Positions 32,520 to 43,504 of a stretch of DNA of 64,000 nucleotides are shown in pieces; positions within the stretch are counted from its first letter, which is position 1, and every line of letters starts with the position of its first letter. The position numbers and the translations under genes are program-made. The notes under the pieces are model-generated. The model made no database searches and was not told the DNA's origin. It was given only the letters and a program-made list of their open reading frames with translations. Location of the stretch: NCBI GenBank assembly GCA_008704415.1, contig VXIS01000225.1:16783-80782 (forward strand). The letters are read 5' to 3'. Source of the stretch: Sphaerosporella brunnea. Lineage: Eukaryota > Ascomycota > Pezizomycetes > Pezizales > Pyronemataceae.

Positions 32520-32825
32520 TCAGAACTTAGGGTAGATGCATCCATCGGCTGCTGGAAGATAATTTTTGGGATCCTCCGCCAACCACGTTTCCATCTTCTC
32601 GCGGACCTCCGGGTTGCTGTACAACCAGGTGGTGTAGCCAGTGGCCGGATCAAGGCAGGGGAACATGTGTCCCGTACTGAACTGCTCGACCCAGAAAATC
32701 AAGGGGGGTTGCTGGTTATCCTGCGTACCGGCTTTCTTCAGGTCCTTCGCATCTTTTTGCTTCTCCTGGTCTTTCTCCAAGTCGCCAAAGTAGGCGGCCC
32801 AGGCGTCAAAGTGATCGTTAGACAT
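32520..32825 (-). CDS. Small hypothetical protein, about 101 aa
   Basis: The frame starts at ATG 32825 and ends at 32520. It is rich in Asp, Lys and Gln in its first third (DLEKDQEKQKDAKDLKKAG) and aromatic later (FWVEQFSTGHMF, YTTWLYSNPEVREKM, NYLPAADGC). The codon use and amino-acid mix look coding, but I recognise no domain. The frame is open upstream to 32918, where a TTCTTACAG acceptor-like signal suggests an intron in the leader or a further upstream exon. Neighbours are the RING pair and the short CFEM gene, all on the minus strand. Confidence 0.5.
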   Translation of the reverse strand: MSNDHFDAWAAYFGDLEKDQEKQKDAKDLKKAGTQDNQQPPLIFWVEQFSTGHMFPCLDPATGYTTWLYSNPEVREKMETWLAEDPKNYLPAADGCIYPKF

Positions 32826-33661
32826 TGTCTGGGTGTTGTTCGAGATGAAGCGAAGAAGTCGAAGCTGGCGAATATCGACGCGGAGTTCTGTGTCATCTGT
32901 AAGAACAAGTGCTGTCAAAGGCAGAAGAGGCTTACTTTGAGGATTTTGCTAATGCGGTGGAACTTGCTTGCGATCAAGAGTGTGATGAGGAAAGACGAGG
33001 AGAGAAGAAGGCCGGCCTTTATGTACCCAGGAGGGCGGGTGCGAGCGCACAATAATTGTATCGTAACTACAAGTGTAGAACTATGGAAAGAGAAGGGGCC
33101 GAATCCGCGGCTCGATTGAAATGACACCCTTTGTAGAAAGCATGCTCTAGAACATAGTATTGCTTGGTATTGAGCTTTCGACTCGTAAACCTTCGGTCCG
33201 GTAATACCTAAGTACAACATGTAGTGGCATGTACTCGTACTACAAATGCTGTACTGGAAGCGGGCCGACTCGTGTAGACAGATCCCGAGTCTGGCTGCTG
33301 GCTGCACCATACAAGCCTCTGGTTGAAACCTCTCTGTATTTTTTATGAATACAGCCAAATATTTACTTCGAGCATGCTCTAACTCACTGCGCTGCACCTC
33401 GGAGGGGCACGTTTCATCCCTCGCCAGCAAAAAAAGGACCGTTTTTAAAATAACTTTAAACTATAACGCGCTCTTGAAAAATATTAATTTAGCTAAAAAA
33501 AACCACCAGGCGTACTGCCCCGGTTTTCGACAAACGTTTCCTGCCCATATATTGTCTGGCGCCATGGCCTTCTGCCGCTAAGTTCCCGGCAGGAAAGTGT
33601 TATCCGAAACCGGTGCAGTACGACTCTAAATTGTCGAAATTATGTATTAAACCCACGTGCG
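32826..33661. other. Intergenic, no supported gene
   Basis: Nothing recognisable on either strand. Confidence 0.5.
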
Positions 33662-34066
33662 CTAAACGGCGGGTTGGATGTCGACATTAACGGAGTTGCA
33701 GGAGGACTCGAGAGCGTCTTGGGCAGCTGGTTGCACTGTTAGAGGCTTGTAATCTGCAGAAAATTCATGGAGGAATGCTTACACTGCAGATCCGCCGGAG
33801 TGCAGGACTGCTGGAGGCAATTGTTGGAGGAGCTGATGAACAATTGGCTGGAGCAAAGACACTTCAAGTCGGTGGGGTCGCAGCTGGTGGAGCCTACAGC
33901 ACCAACAAGGCAAGCAGCCTATTCAAGAAAAAAATCAGTCTCAAAGCCAACTTTTGTAATGTTATGCTTGATGAATGCTTACACCGCAGGAGGGGAAGGC
34001 GCTGAGGCCCTGGGCGGAGACAACAGCGGCGAGGGCGGCGGCAACGAAGATGGCGGTGAACTTCAT
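33662..34066 (-). CDS. Short secreted CFEM-domain protein
   Basis: Three exons (33983-34066, 33783-33918, 33662-33726) give 94 aa. A signal peptide (MKFTAIFVAAALAAVVSAQ) is followed by a CFEM domain with cysteines in the expected order: FPSCG, AACL, STSCDPTDLKCLC, NNCLQQSC and SSCNS. The Asp before the fifth-cysteine region (CDPTDLKC), used by CFEM proteins to hold haem iron, is present. It ends right after the domain, without the Ser/Thr linker or GPI signal of its paralogue at 39224-39948, so it would be released. Intron positions, exon 1 and exon 2 lengths and about 100 bp of promoter are shared with that paralogue, showing a local duplication. A TATATAAG box lies about 75 bp upstream (minus strand). 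Confidence 0.88.
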
Positions 34067-36722
34067 TGTTGCTGGTTAGTTTTTCGACGTGCTAAAAAAG
34101 TGACGGTGATTTTGCGAAGAACCAATGTCGACATACCTACTTATATAGCAAGTGAAAAAGAAAATAACGCTTTGACCCTCATGGTTTACTGATTCGCTGC
34201 TACTGATTGAAAGGGTAACGTGTGTGGTATGCAGGTTTCACCCGTGGTGAGTTCGGCATCAAATCAAGCAAAAGGTTTCGCCTAAACCGGGACGAATGGC
34301 CGATGCACGGGGCAGAGCAGCAGGGATGCTGAGAACACTCGTGAGGACAAAACACCACACAAACGTCTTCAATTCAGAACTGAATAACTCAATGCCAACA
34401 CAAAATTTTCAAAACATGAAGCGATAGAAGGGCCCTATTTCGATCACTCGAAATTGGTGCAATATTGTTTTTGTAGTGCGTTGCAGGATCAGACGGCGCG
34501 GAGAGCCTTGCCGACCGCCTTTTGTATGGGAAAAACGCAAAAGTCAACTTCATCAAACCACCACATTTTTATTCAGTTTCCGTAGCGATGGAAAGTTTTT
34601 TTATTTGGTAAACTCGATACAATATATGGCAAGTGGGCGATAAATTGTGGTGTTGAGTGGGTGGTCGATGAAGTTGACGTAAAAATTTGAAGTTGCGTGG
34701 TAAGCCACAGCCTGGCGCTGTTCAGCCACAAAGCGACCATCAAAGGAATGCCTTTAAGTGGTAAGGTGCGCACCCCCCTGCTGCTTCCACTTATCGAGGG
34801 CGAATACGGCAGGCATCCTCGGCATGCTTTGAAGTTTGAACGATTTCATGCACCGGGTTAACGAGGGGGCTGGGTTCCCGACTTTTTATATCACGTGACG
34901 GGGGCTGCTGCGAGACAACACACGCCAGTGTTCCAAGCTCAAGGGCGAAATCCGACAGCCAGGATTCGGTTTTGCAGTTTGAGGACCCTCTGAACGACTT
35001 AATGTTGAGCGCGAATTGAGGTTCATGGTTCGGTCCCAGACTTCAACCCGCCGTTAAATCCAAAAAGAGCGACTTTAAGTGGGTTGAAAAAAGATCGAAC
35101 AGCAAAAGACCTGACTGAAGGATTTTCAACCGGTTGAAGAAACAAAACTCCTGTAGCTAATCGGAGAGGGGCTTAGCCCAAACTAATTTTTTCAACTCCC
35201 TTTAAACCCAGAGTTTTCAACCTACCTTGCTTACCCCTAATAGCCGGCCCAAAAAGCCGGGCGTGGGATGAAGCGAACAGCCGGGCTGTTGATTGGTGTA
35301 GCCCGGCTGTCTAAAATGACGACGGGCGGGTTGTTAGAGCTACGAGTGATACAGAGTGAGTTGAATCGTAGATGTTGCGTAGTCCTTTGGGAATAGCGAA
35401 GGCGAAGACGTCCCCGATACAGCCTGTGGAGGCTCCACTACTGATTTCCTCAATACACTTATCATGGAGGCAGCTGAAGCTCCTGTTACACCAGTAGAAG
35501 CGTCCTCCATCCTTCTGACCAAAGAAGTTGAAAAGGACGTAAAGGACAGGCTAGACGTCGTACGAAAACTTCTCATGCCAGGGACTGATAGTGCAGAGGA
35601 ATCGCCTCTAGACGAGCATGAAGGAAGCGAAGGAACTTACACTGACTGATCTTATGGATTCTGGAAGCTTAACCCCCAGCCTTTCCTTAATTTTAGCCTT
35701 GTGACTATGTCATCAGAATTTGAACAGGTTTCAAGCGCCAAACCAACATTCTTGCTCACAGACCGCGGAAAAGTGGATATACTTGAGGTGTGCAATTGCC
35801 TTAGTCACTGGCAGGAAGCGCGTATCATTTAGGACTGGACCCTATCCCCCGCAGTGGCGATGCAACCAAAAACCCGCCGCCTGGGAGAACCCACCCCCCC
35901 CGCTTACCACACAACAACCACAACTCCTATTATGACCAGCATCTGCAGTGCATAGAGATCGCGCCTCGCTTGAATTGTGGGGGCTGTTGGGAAGTTAGTG
36001 TGGAGAACCATCTCCGCTTTCATAGGTATCACTTCGAATTCAAGTTGTCACCCGGGCCTTTCACACTCGCCAGCACCTTTGCTTTAGCAAGCATCGTAGT
36101 ATTACCCAGGTACTTGAATGTACAGTGCCGGGTGGGAAACATGTGTCTTCTCCAAGCATGCGGGTTAGGCAATGTGTAGGTTGTCGATTGAAAAAGCGGC
36201 AGCAGAATGAAAAAGGCGAGGTAAAAGCACACGGTCCTCCTGCATATATTTTGGACTTGAATTTTGCCCTGATTGCCTATGATTCAAATGGGTGGTGGTG
36301 TTTACAGCCCGAGGGTAGCTCCGCTGCCGCCGCTGTGCTGCGGGGTATGAAACTTCGTGTTTTTGTGGAGGTCTATTTCTGTGTCCACGGCTGCATTGAG
36401 CGATGTGTACGCTTCAATTCAACCTCTTAGTCAACGTGTTTAGATCAAGACTGGAGATGGTGGGTTGTCGATGGGGTTCGCCCCCGGCCGGTATGGCGGT
36501 CAATGCTTTTGATATCACTCGTGCTCGCCAAAATCGGTAGGGCGAATGTAGCCCTTTGCAGCACTTTCGCCACTGCGGGGGATACGCAGTGTGTGAAGGG
36601 CGGCCCCATGTACTATCATCTGTAGTTTCGACGGCGCAGCAGCGGTTGGGCATGGCTGGCCTGTTGTGCACGGGTTATGACGTCCAGTCACAATGCACCT
36701 GAACAACAACACTACCCTCACG
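34067..36722. other. Intergenic, repeat debris
   Basis: No supported gene. It contains the partial hAT MITE at about 35245-35335. A small open frame at 35464-35649 (61 codons, acidic end) could be the tail of a decayed transposase but has no identifying motif. Confidence 0.5.
35245..35335. repeat. Partial hAT MITE copy
   Basis: Sequence CTAATAGCCGGCCCAAAAAG... to GACGACGGGCGGG matches the interior and inner end of the element at 37541-37838. The outer CAGTGTT terminus is missing. Confidence 0.6.
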
Positions 36723-37540
36723 ATGCCGCAACGACGCAACAAAAAGGCCGAAAAGTACGAGGATAGGGAGGAGAGAATAGCCAAAGCACTCAAGGATCTT
36801 GAGGAGCATCCAGAGGCGAAGATAAAGCATGTAGCAGATCATTGGGGGAACCATAGGAACACCCTCCACAACCGCCTCTCCGGCCGGACCCGCCCAGCCA
36901 GTGAAGCCCACCAGAATGAGCAAGCCCTGACCCCAGAGGAGGAGAACGAAATGGTAAGCTGAATTGAGGATGGGGGCGCGTTGGGGTTCGCCTCAAGGCA
37001 TAAGGAGGTGCGGCAGATGGCACTGGAGATCGTGAACCTGCGTGGAGGACAACACCAAGCGACTATCGGTGACCACTTCACCACGTGCTTCTTGAGATGC
37101 CATCCAGAGGTCAGTATAGAGGTTGCATGAGCTGTGGGGCGCGATAGAGTCGCAGCGATAAACGTCGACACAATAAAGGACCACTTTAAGAAGCTTTGAA
37201 CTCTCATCCGCCGCAACAAGATCCAGCCAGAAAACATGTGAACATGGATGTGAAGGGGTTTATGATGGGGCAAGGCGACAAGAAGAACGAGCTGGTGATC
37301 GCTCGGATGAGGACCAAAACACCACAGAAGACTCAACAGGGCAACCATGAGTGTGTGACGTTGATTGAGTGTATCAACGCGATAGACAAGCGTCTCCCAG
37401 CCTTTTACATCTACGTTGGTGAGAAACATTATATGGGGTAGCACAAAGATCCTGATATCCACCTCAATACCGCCTTCTACTTGATTGAAAACGGTTGGAC
37501 AAAAGACTGGGCGGCGATTGAGTCGACAGTGGGTCCTCAC
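36723..37540 (+). pseudogene. Pogo/Fot1-type transposase relic interrupted by a MITE
   Basis: ATG 36723 begins a helix-turn-helix of the pogo (Psq) type: RIAKALKDLEEHPEAKIKHV, then ADHWGNHRNTLHNRLSG. A TGA and several frame changes follow (near 36960 and 37080-37200). The catalytic domain is still traceable: NMDVKGFMMGQGDKK with its first aspartate, GNHECVTLIECINA, LPAFYIYVGEKHYMG and NTAFYLIENGWTKDWAAIE. The copy stops exactly at the left target duplication of the hAT MITE at 37541, and nothing recognisable continues on the far side. It cannot be active. Confidence 0.8.
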
Positions 37541-37838
37541 CAGTGTTCCTAATAGCCGGCCCAAAAAACCCGGCTGTGCGGGCGGGCTGCCAAAAGGCAA
37601 CAGCCCGGCTGTCTCAAAATCACGACGGGCTGGCTGGCGGGCTGTCGGGCTGCCAAGCACTTTCGACTGAGGTGAACCTGTCATGCAACCATCAGTTTGA
37701 CCTAGTTACGTCGTAAACTGAAGAGTGTTTCTGTGTAGCTGTTGCTCCATTCCCCGTAGCGCATGACCCCTGCATCCGCTGGAAGCCCGCCCGTCATTTC
37801 GATCAGCCCAACGGGCGGGCTGGCTATTAGGAACACTG
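37541..37838. mobile_element. 298-bp hAT MITE with perfect 8-bp target-site duplication
   Basis: Inverted termini CAGTGTTCCTAATAGCC / GGCTATTAGGAACACTG are perfect over 17 bp. GTCCTCAC is repeated on both flanks (37533-37540 and 37839-37846). The interior is rich in GCCCG/CGGGC words and noncoding. It sits inside the pogo relic, so it is the younger insertion. Relics of the same family are near 24300, 29223, 30085, 35245 and 38950. Confidence 0.93.
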
Positions 37839-38225
37839 GTCCTCACCCACGGTAAGGGATGCTCAATCATGAGATATCACTCACTTGTGTTTATTCTATC
37901 TCTGAAGGAGTTTGGCATTGCTCGCTTCCTATATTGCATTACACCCCTCGTTCTCTATGTTTTCAATTTCTCTCGTTATTTGATTGGGTGGTTGCTGTAA
38001 AGGTCCTTTTGGTGTGTGGCGCACCGTCGTAGCAGGCGTGCACAACAGGCCAGCCATGCCCAACCACTGCGAGGTCGACGATACACCGAATGAGAACTGT
38101 GTAATTGCGTTCTGAAAAGGATCATGAAGTGCACCACTGCCAGCCCGCCTGTGTTTTTTACTGACGGATGCCAAAACCAGGCACCACCGCGCCCCATCAA
38201 AAAAAAAAACAACGCACTAGCATAT

Positions 38226-38825
38226 CCATAACAGGATGAAAGCAGTATTGGAAGCAGATCCCTTTTCCCGCAGCGTTTTTTTTCACGACTTTTTTAGGAT
38301 CAGGTAATTTTGGGGTGGCGCGGAGACATTGGCCGTGATTTTGAACGCCGGCGATGAGAAAACACCCAAGCTCTCGAGTCGAATCGCGAGCTGATGCCGC
38401 TTAATGCGGCCTACAACCAGTTATTTCCCTCTCTGTCTACTTGAACTCGGTGAAATAATCAAAACGGAACTTTTGCACAACGTTGTTCCACAATCTGGGG
38501 GCCAAGAGCTCGCAGTCTGGAGTACTAGCAATAAACCTGGTGCTGGCTAGGACTCAGATGCGGCCTCTCTAAACTGGCTATGCTGCGCTTCCTCAGCGTC
38601 CGCCTCGGCATCGGCATTCTCCCCACCAATCACTTCGTAGTCCAGTTCGCCCTCCTGCTGTTCGCGCTTCTCTGGGTCCTCTCGCGCTTCAATTTCAGGT
38701 GGAGTCGGCATTTTTGCGCACTGTGATGAAGTTCATGGCGACGCGGATGTCATGCTATGCCGCTTGTTAAGAAAAGTCGTGAAAACGGAGATGGAGATGG
38801 ACTGGCTATTAACTTGATGTACATA
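38226..38825. repeat. Relic of pogo-family 3' end inside an older dispersed repeat
   Basis: The block from about 38295 (GTAATTTTGGGGTG) through about 38780 is alignable by eye to 47690-48150, which is the 3' part of the minus-strand pogo relic there. It includes the shared ACCACTTCGTAGTCCA.TTC segment and an acidic-tail coding trace on the minus strand. The outer borders match the uninterrupted repeat at 2585-2640. Confidence 0.55.
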
Positions 38826-39223
38826 TTTTGTTTTTTGTTTTTTTGGGCGCCGCGTTCTCTAGATCTTTTAACGTTCTTCTTACATTCGCGTAGTTTGGCC
38901 GTACGGTACCAGCCCAAACAGCCCACTTGCAGCCCGAACTGGCTGGCTATGAGGAAACACGCTCATCAAACATCATCCCTTTACAATTTACACAGTGCGC
39001 ATATAATACACCCCAAAACCTCAAAACCGCAAAACTCCTTCCTGCTGAAACCAGCCGGATGGGGAAACCATGAGGTGGAAAGAAAATAAAAGGCCATATG
39101 TTCAAGAATCAAACCAATTATTACTACAAAGGCCTGAAACAAAAGAAAAAAAGAAAAAAATATTTCCCAGCCCATTAACCGTCATATCATCCCATCATTC
39201 CATCAGTTTTTGAACCCTCCCGC
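38826..39223. other. Intergenic, 3' side of the CFEM gene
   Basis: No gene. A right-end fragment of the hAT MITE family (GGCTATGAGGAAACAC) is near 38944. Confidence 0.5.
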
Positions 39224-39948
39224 TTACAAGGCGAAAGCAGCCAAGAGACCGAGTCCCATGAGGGAGAAAGCAGCCTGGAAGCGGCCACCGGCGTTGGCAG
39301 TCTGGCTGGCCATGGGAGGAGTGGTGACGGTGGCGTTGGTGCTGTTCCCAGAGGGAACGGAGCCGGTGGGGACAACAGTGGCCAAGGTGGTGGAATCGCA
39401 AGAGCTGGTGGCAGCGGCAGAGGAGGTGGTCTCAGGAGCAGCAGAGCTGGTCGAAGGGGCCTCACTAGTTGCGGCAGCGGAGGAGGTCGTGGCGGCAGCG
39501 GAGGAGGTCGTGGCGGGAGCAGAGCTGGTAGCTGCAGCAGTGGTGGACACAGGAGGGCTGATGTCGACACCGGCAGACTTGCAGAGAGCCTTGGCAGCGG
39601 CAAGGGACTCTGGTAGTACTGTTAGTGACTTGTGTTCTGCAGAAAATCTATGGAGGAGTGCTTACTCTGCTGGTCAGCCGGAGAGCAGGACGACTGGATG
39701 CACTTGGTGGAGGTGTCGATGAACGCCTGGTTGGAGCAAGCACACTTGAAGTCGGTGAGGCTGCAGCCGGTGGCAGAGAGATTAGAAGTCAAGCAAGTGA
39801 GCTATTCAAGAAAAAATCAGTCTCAAAGCCAACTTTTGTGATGTCATGCTTGATGAATACTTACACCGCAGGAGGGGAAGGCGTTGAGGTCCTGGGCGGA
39901 GGCAACAGCGGCGAGGGCGGCGGCAACGAAGATGGCGGTGAACTTCAT
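39224..39948 (-). CDS. GPI-anchored CFEM-domain protein
   Basis: Exons 39865-39948, 39666-39801 and 39224-39609 close in phase (201 aa). The signal peptide MKFTAIFVAAALAAVASAQ is followed by the eight-cysteine CFEM domain: FPSCG, LTCL, ATGCSLTDFKCAC, TKCIQSSC and KALCKS. Asp in CSLTDFKC is the likely haem-iron ligand. A long Ser/Thr/Ala-rich linker with TTSSAAA repeats and a cysteine comes next. The C-terminus GRFQAAFSLMGLGLLAAFAL is a GPI-attachment signal. CFEM proteins sit in the cell wall or plasma membrane and function in iron/haem uptake, adhesion or host contact; which applies here is not visible. It is a paralogue of 33662-34066. Confidence 0.93.
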
Positions 39949-42170
39949 TTTTGCTGTTTAGTTTTGTCTGGTTCGATCTGCTAAAAGCGAAGGTGATGTT
40001 GCGAAGAACGAATGTCTGCTATATAGCGAATGTGCTAGGTAGGACCTGACGTGCGACTTGTCTGAATGCTCTGGGACAGTGACAAAACAAGAATTCGATT
40101 CAGGTACGCACAACACCCCTTCTTATACCAACTCCCGGTTGCCAGGGATTGAAGTACCTGCCTGTCCTTGCATACTCAGGCCAGTGGCGGATGTGACGGA
40201 GACCCAATGATTCACATGTAGACTGAAAACAGGCCTTGGTACCAAACAGGGCACAGCAACCCCACTGACTTGAAAACATCCAATGACCGGGATGTTCACA
40301 GTAGGGGGATGGGTCGATGCCGAGGCGGAAGCAAGTGCGATTGATTAATGGCTTTCTGCGGGGTATTGCTAATGTGAGCCACCCATCTATGTACATGTGA
40401 GATTTTCATTCACCTAAACCCCAATTAAGAAGCACGAATAGCAACCGATTACAGGCGTTTAATCAAGGTGCAGGAAATTGATTCAGAAAGAGGCGGCAGT
40501 CTGGAATGCAATCAGCCGGCGCTGCAAATTTGAGGAATTTTTCTAAACTATTTCTTTCAGTCCGCGACGTCGAATGATGGAGCTGATCTGGCCCTTGCGC
40601 CGACCAATTGATGGGCGTGAATAGCGTGCAGGGCATTGAGTGGCCAATTACCTCGTAAAGCGGCTGTGCCACTCCATTTCAGGCTCCGAGACAGGCAAAA
40701 TCCGCGGCAGAGAGCATTGACAGTTGGACCTGATCGACAACATCCGAACTCCCAGCCTCCAGGTTTCGCAAAGGTATCACCTCGCAGTCTTCCAGAGAGA
40801 TGAGTGGCCGACCGACCAGAAGATGCCCTGTCAAGCCTGCGGGTGTCAAGCCACATCTCGGGATTGCTGGGTCTATGCATGACGTTTAGGCGCCAACCAT
40901 ACTCGTGCCAAAGTGGTGGTTGGCCACCTCCCCCAGTCGCGCTCGCAACCAGGGGGGCACTTGTGCCCGAGTAGTGTGCATGGACCACGCGAAAGAGCAA
41001 GCTTTCAATCCCACCCGGGCAACCCGCGCGTCACCTGGAGAAACCTTGTCAGCATCCAGTATGGGTCTAACCATTACAGGCAGTTTTCTTGAAACAGTTA
41101 ACACCGAACCTGCCGAAAGAAGTAAACACCGCCGAAGCTCTCTTCCGTGCACCCACGAACTATGTAGCCCATGGGGGAATTTTGATCGGATTAACATCTA
41201 GCCATCGATCCTCCTTCCCCACATCCGAGCCCGGCATCACATGTACCGGCTCTTTCGGTATGTCCGACGTTGCTTGACGATTGTCCGTGCTGTGGGGATA
41301 AACAGGTGGAGACGACCTTCCTAGTAATGTAAGGTGCTGTAGACATAGTGGTCTGCGTCACCTTGACCGAACTTTTCCGTTGCTATTTTCAGTTGAGTGC
41401 ATGTCAATTGTTTTCCTGCAGAAACTTGATTGCGGTTATTGTGGTAGACTCTGACCCAGTATGAACTGCTGATTCAACCACCGCAAAAGCAATATCCTCC
41501 AATTCCAGTCTACCCAAAGACGGCCAGCACCAGCAAGAACTCTGAGTACCTTAACTGGCTGGATATGTATTCTACTATCTCTACGATAAAACAACGGGTT
41601 TCCCAGTTGGTCCTGAATTGCATCTCTGCATGCATGCCTGAATTGAGATAGATGGATGTCGCACGTACGGCAGGTAGATGTACTGCACGCACGAGTAAGG
41701 TCCCTGGTTCAAATTCCTTAGCCTACGGCCGCCGGCCTCCCCGGTGCGGAGAAACCCAGATTTTATAGCCGTGGTTTGCCGCTTTGCGGAGCGGACGGTA
41801 ACATATAGAGGCAGCGTTAGGATCGTCGTCGAGCGAAGCTCGTTGCGATTTTTCTCATCAAACACTCTCATCATCATCTTAATTAGCAGGTTAGGATCGA
41901 TCGCCACTTAAGAAGCTTTGAAGGACGACCGACTCTCGTTCCTCACGATCCAAATCCTGGAACATGCTGTGACGTCCAAAAGAATCATCCGCGACCGGAA
42001 ATGGGAGTTAGCAAAAAACCTCAAACCAACATCATCAACCAGCGGAAAAAAGGATTGACTGATCTCGTCACACTAAGTCTGGCTTCGTCAGGGCCATGAG
42101 TTGAAATGGTACGTACGCAGATATCTAATGCTGACATGGAGCAACATCCCGGCCCTGCCAAATTGATCTA
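39949..42170. other. Intergenic, no supported gene
   Basis: The CFEM promoter occupies the first 100 bp. At 40901 a pogo-like end appears (TA followed by CTCGTGCCAAAGTGG), but no convincing matching right end was found. Antisense frames at 40557-41201 have no domain. Confidence 0.5.
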
Positions 42171-43209
42171 CTCGTGCCAGGTTGGTTACCACCACACCCC
42201 CCGAGCTCGCGCCCAAGGTGCACTCATGGAATGAATGCCCGCCACCCCCACGGATAAATGCCCGCCACCCCACGGATAAATGCAGCTCACGAATAAATTT
42301 AAACGCGTTTTCGACGCCCAGCAATCTTCCACCACCACGACCATTCAATTATGCCACCTATTCAGAGGAAAGAGCCCAGCCCTATTAGTCTGTAGATGCC
42401 TGGATTCAAGTGGTAATTGAGGTTCTCAGCGAGAGGGGCGAGGAAAATCCAAATCCAAATCTAGATCTATGGTTGGGACAGTCCCAGAGCGCCCGACATT
42501 CGGTTTGAGTAGCTAAACCCATCAAAATAGAGCCTTTGTTAGACTCACAGGGGCGCTTCCGGCCGGTTTGGGCCCATAAATCCCAAAAACAGGGTCCTTT
42601 TGTGTGTTCTTTGGTTTTAGGGGCGTACCGGTGTCGATGAGATTGCTTCATGGACTCGCACTCATGTTACCGGATATGTGACTTTACTAAGCCATTTCTT
42701 GCCATAATTGGCAAGTTTTGGGGGGGGCCTGGCTCCCATCAAATTGACCACTTTCAACCCGCTCCACCACCTTGAACAACCATTATATTTTTTCCCTGAG
42801 CTCATCGAATGATACTTTCGATGATTCTCTATCGATCTGTACCGAGGCATTAAATTTTAAATGCGTTGTGGTGGTGGTGGAGCGTGGCGAAGTTGGGTAC
42901 TATAGTGCTCGGGCGACAGGTGGCCTCGACCATAGATTTGGATTTTTCCTCGCCTTCTCTCGCTGAGAACCTCAATTACCACTTGAATCCAGGCATCTAC
43001 AGACTAATAGGGCTGGGCTCTTTCCTCTGAATAGGTGGCATAATTGAATGGTCGTGCTGGATGTCGAAGCTTCGAAGACGCGTTTAAATTTAACCGTGAA
43101 CTGCATTTATCCGTGGGGTGGCGGGGATTTATTCGTGGGGGGCATTCATTCCATGAGTGCATCACTTCGGCGCGCCCGGGGGGTGTCGTGGTAACCCCCT
43201 TAGCACGAG
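42171..43209. mobile_element. 1-kb pogo/Fot1-type element with long inverted arms
   Basis: The element begins CTCGTGCC and ends GGCACGAG-like (AGCACGAG), flanked by TA on both sides. The arms are very long: about 42171-42474 is the inverted counterpart of 42938-43209, with small gaps. Each arm includes the same start of a reading frame (ATGCCACCTATTCAGAGG, plus strand at 42351, minus strand near 43040), so the arms contain the 5' end of a transposase gene in opposite orientations. The centre (about 460 bp) is noncoding. This looks like an inverted-duplication (foldback-like) derivative. Confidence 0.78.
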
Positions 43210-43452
43210 TAGGAGCCTATTCACCCAATTCATCGTTCTCTACCTGTTCCTGAACCTCCTGTTCCGACGCTGTCACACTCTTCTCCTCCAACAGCGGGCC
43301 AGCTATCTTCCCAAAATCCCAGGGCCGGTAAACCTCTTACCACAAGGCCCTGGTTCCAAATCAAGTAGCTGCGAACCATCAGGCGAAAGGGCAATCCCTG
43401 TGTCCGGAAATGTCAGCCGTTTGGCATGCAGTTTTTCCTACGCTTCGCTAAT
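43191..43452 (+). repeat. Direct repeat copy A, carrying a pogo element end
   Basis: About 260 bp from GTAACCCCCTTAGCACGAG to GCTAAT is repeated in the same orientation at 46786-47038 with few differences and one small deletion. The first 19 bp are the right end of the 42171-43209 element. Confidence 0.88.
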
Positions 43453-43504
43453 AAGGAATTATACGGTACCGTAACCCTGACCCTGCTGACCTAAGCTGCC
43501 ACTA

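Noticed and set aside
40901..41696. Possible pogo element bounded by CTCGTGCC and GCACGAG
   Set aside because: Only the outermost 7-8 bp match; inner terminal sequence is unrelated and the interior has no transposase trace.
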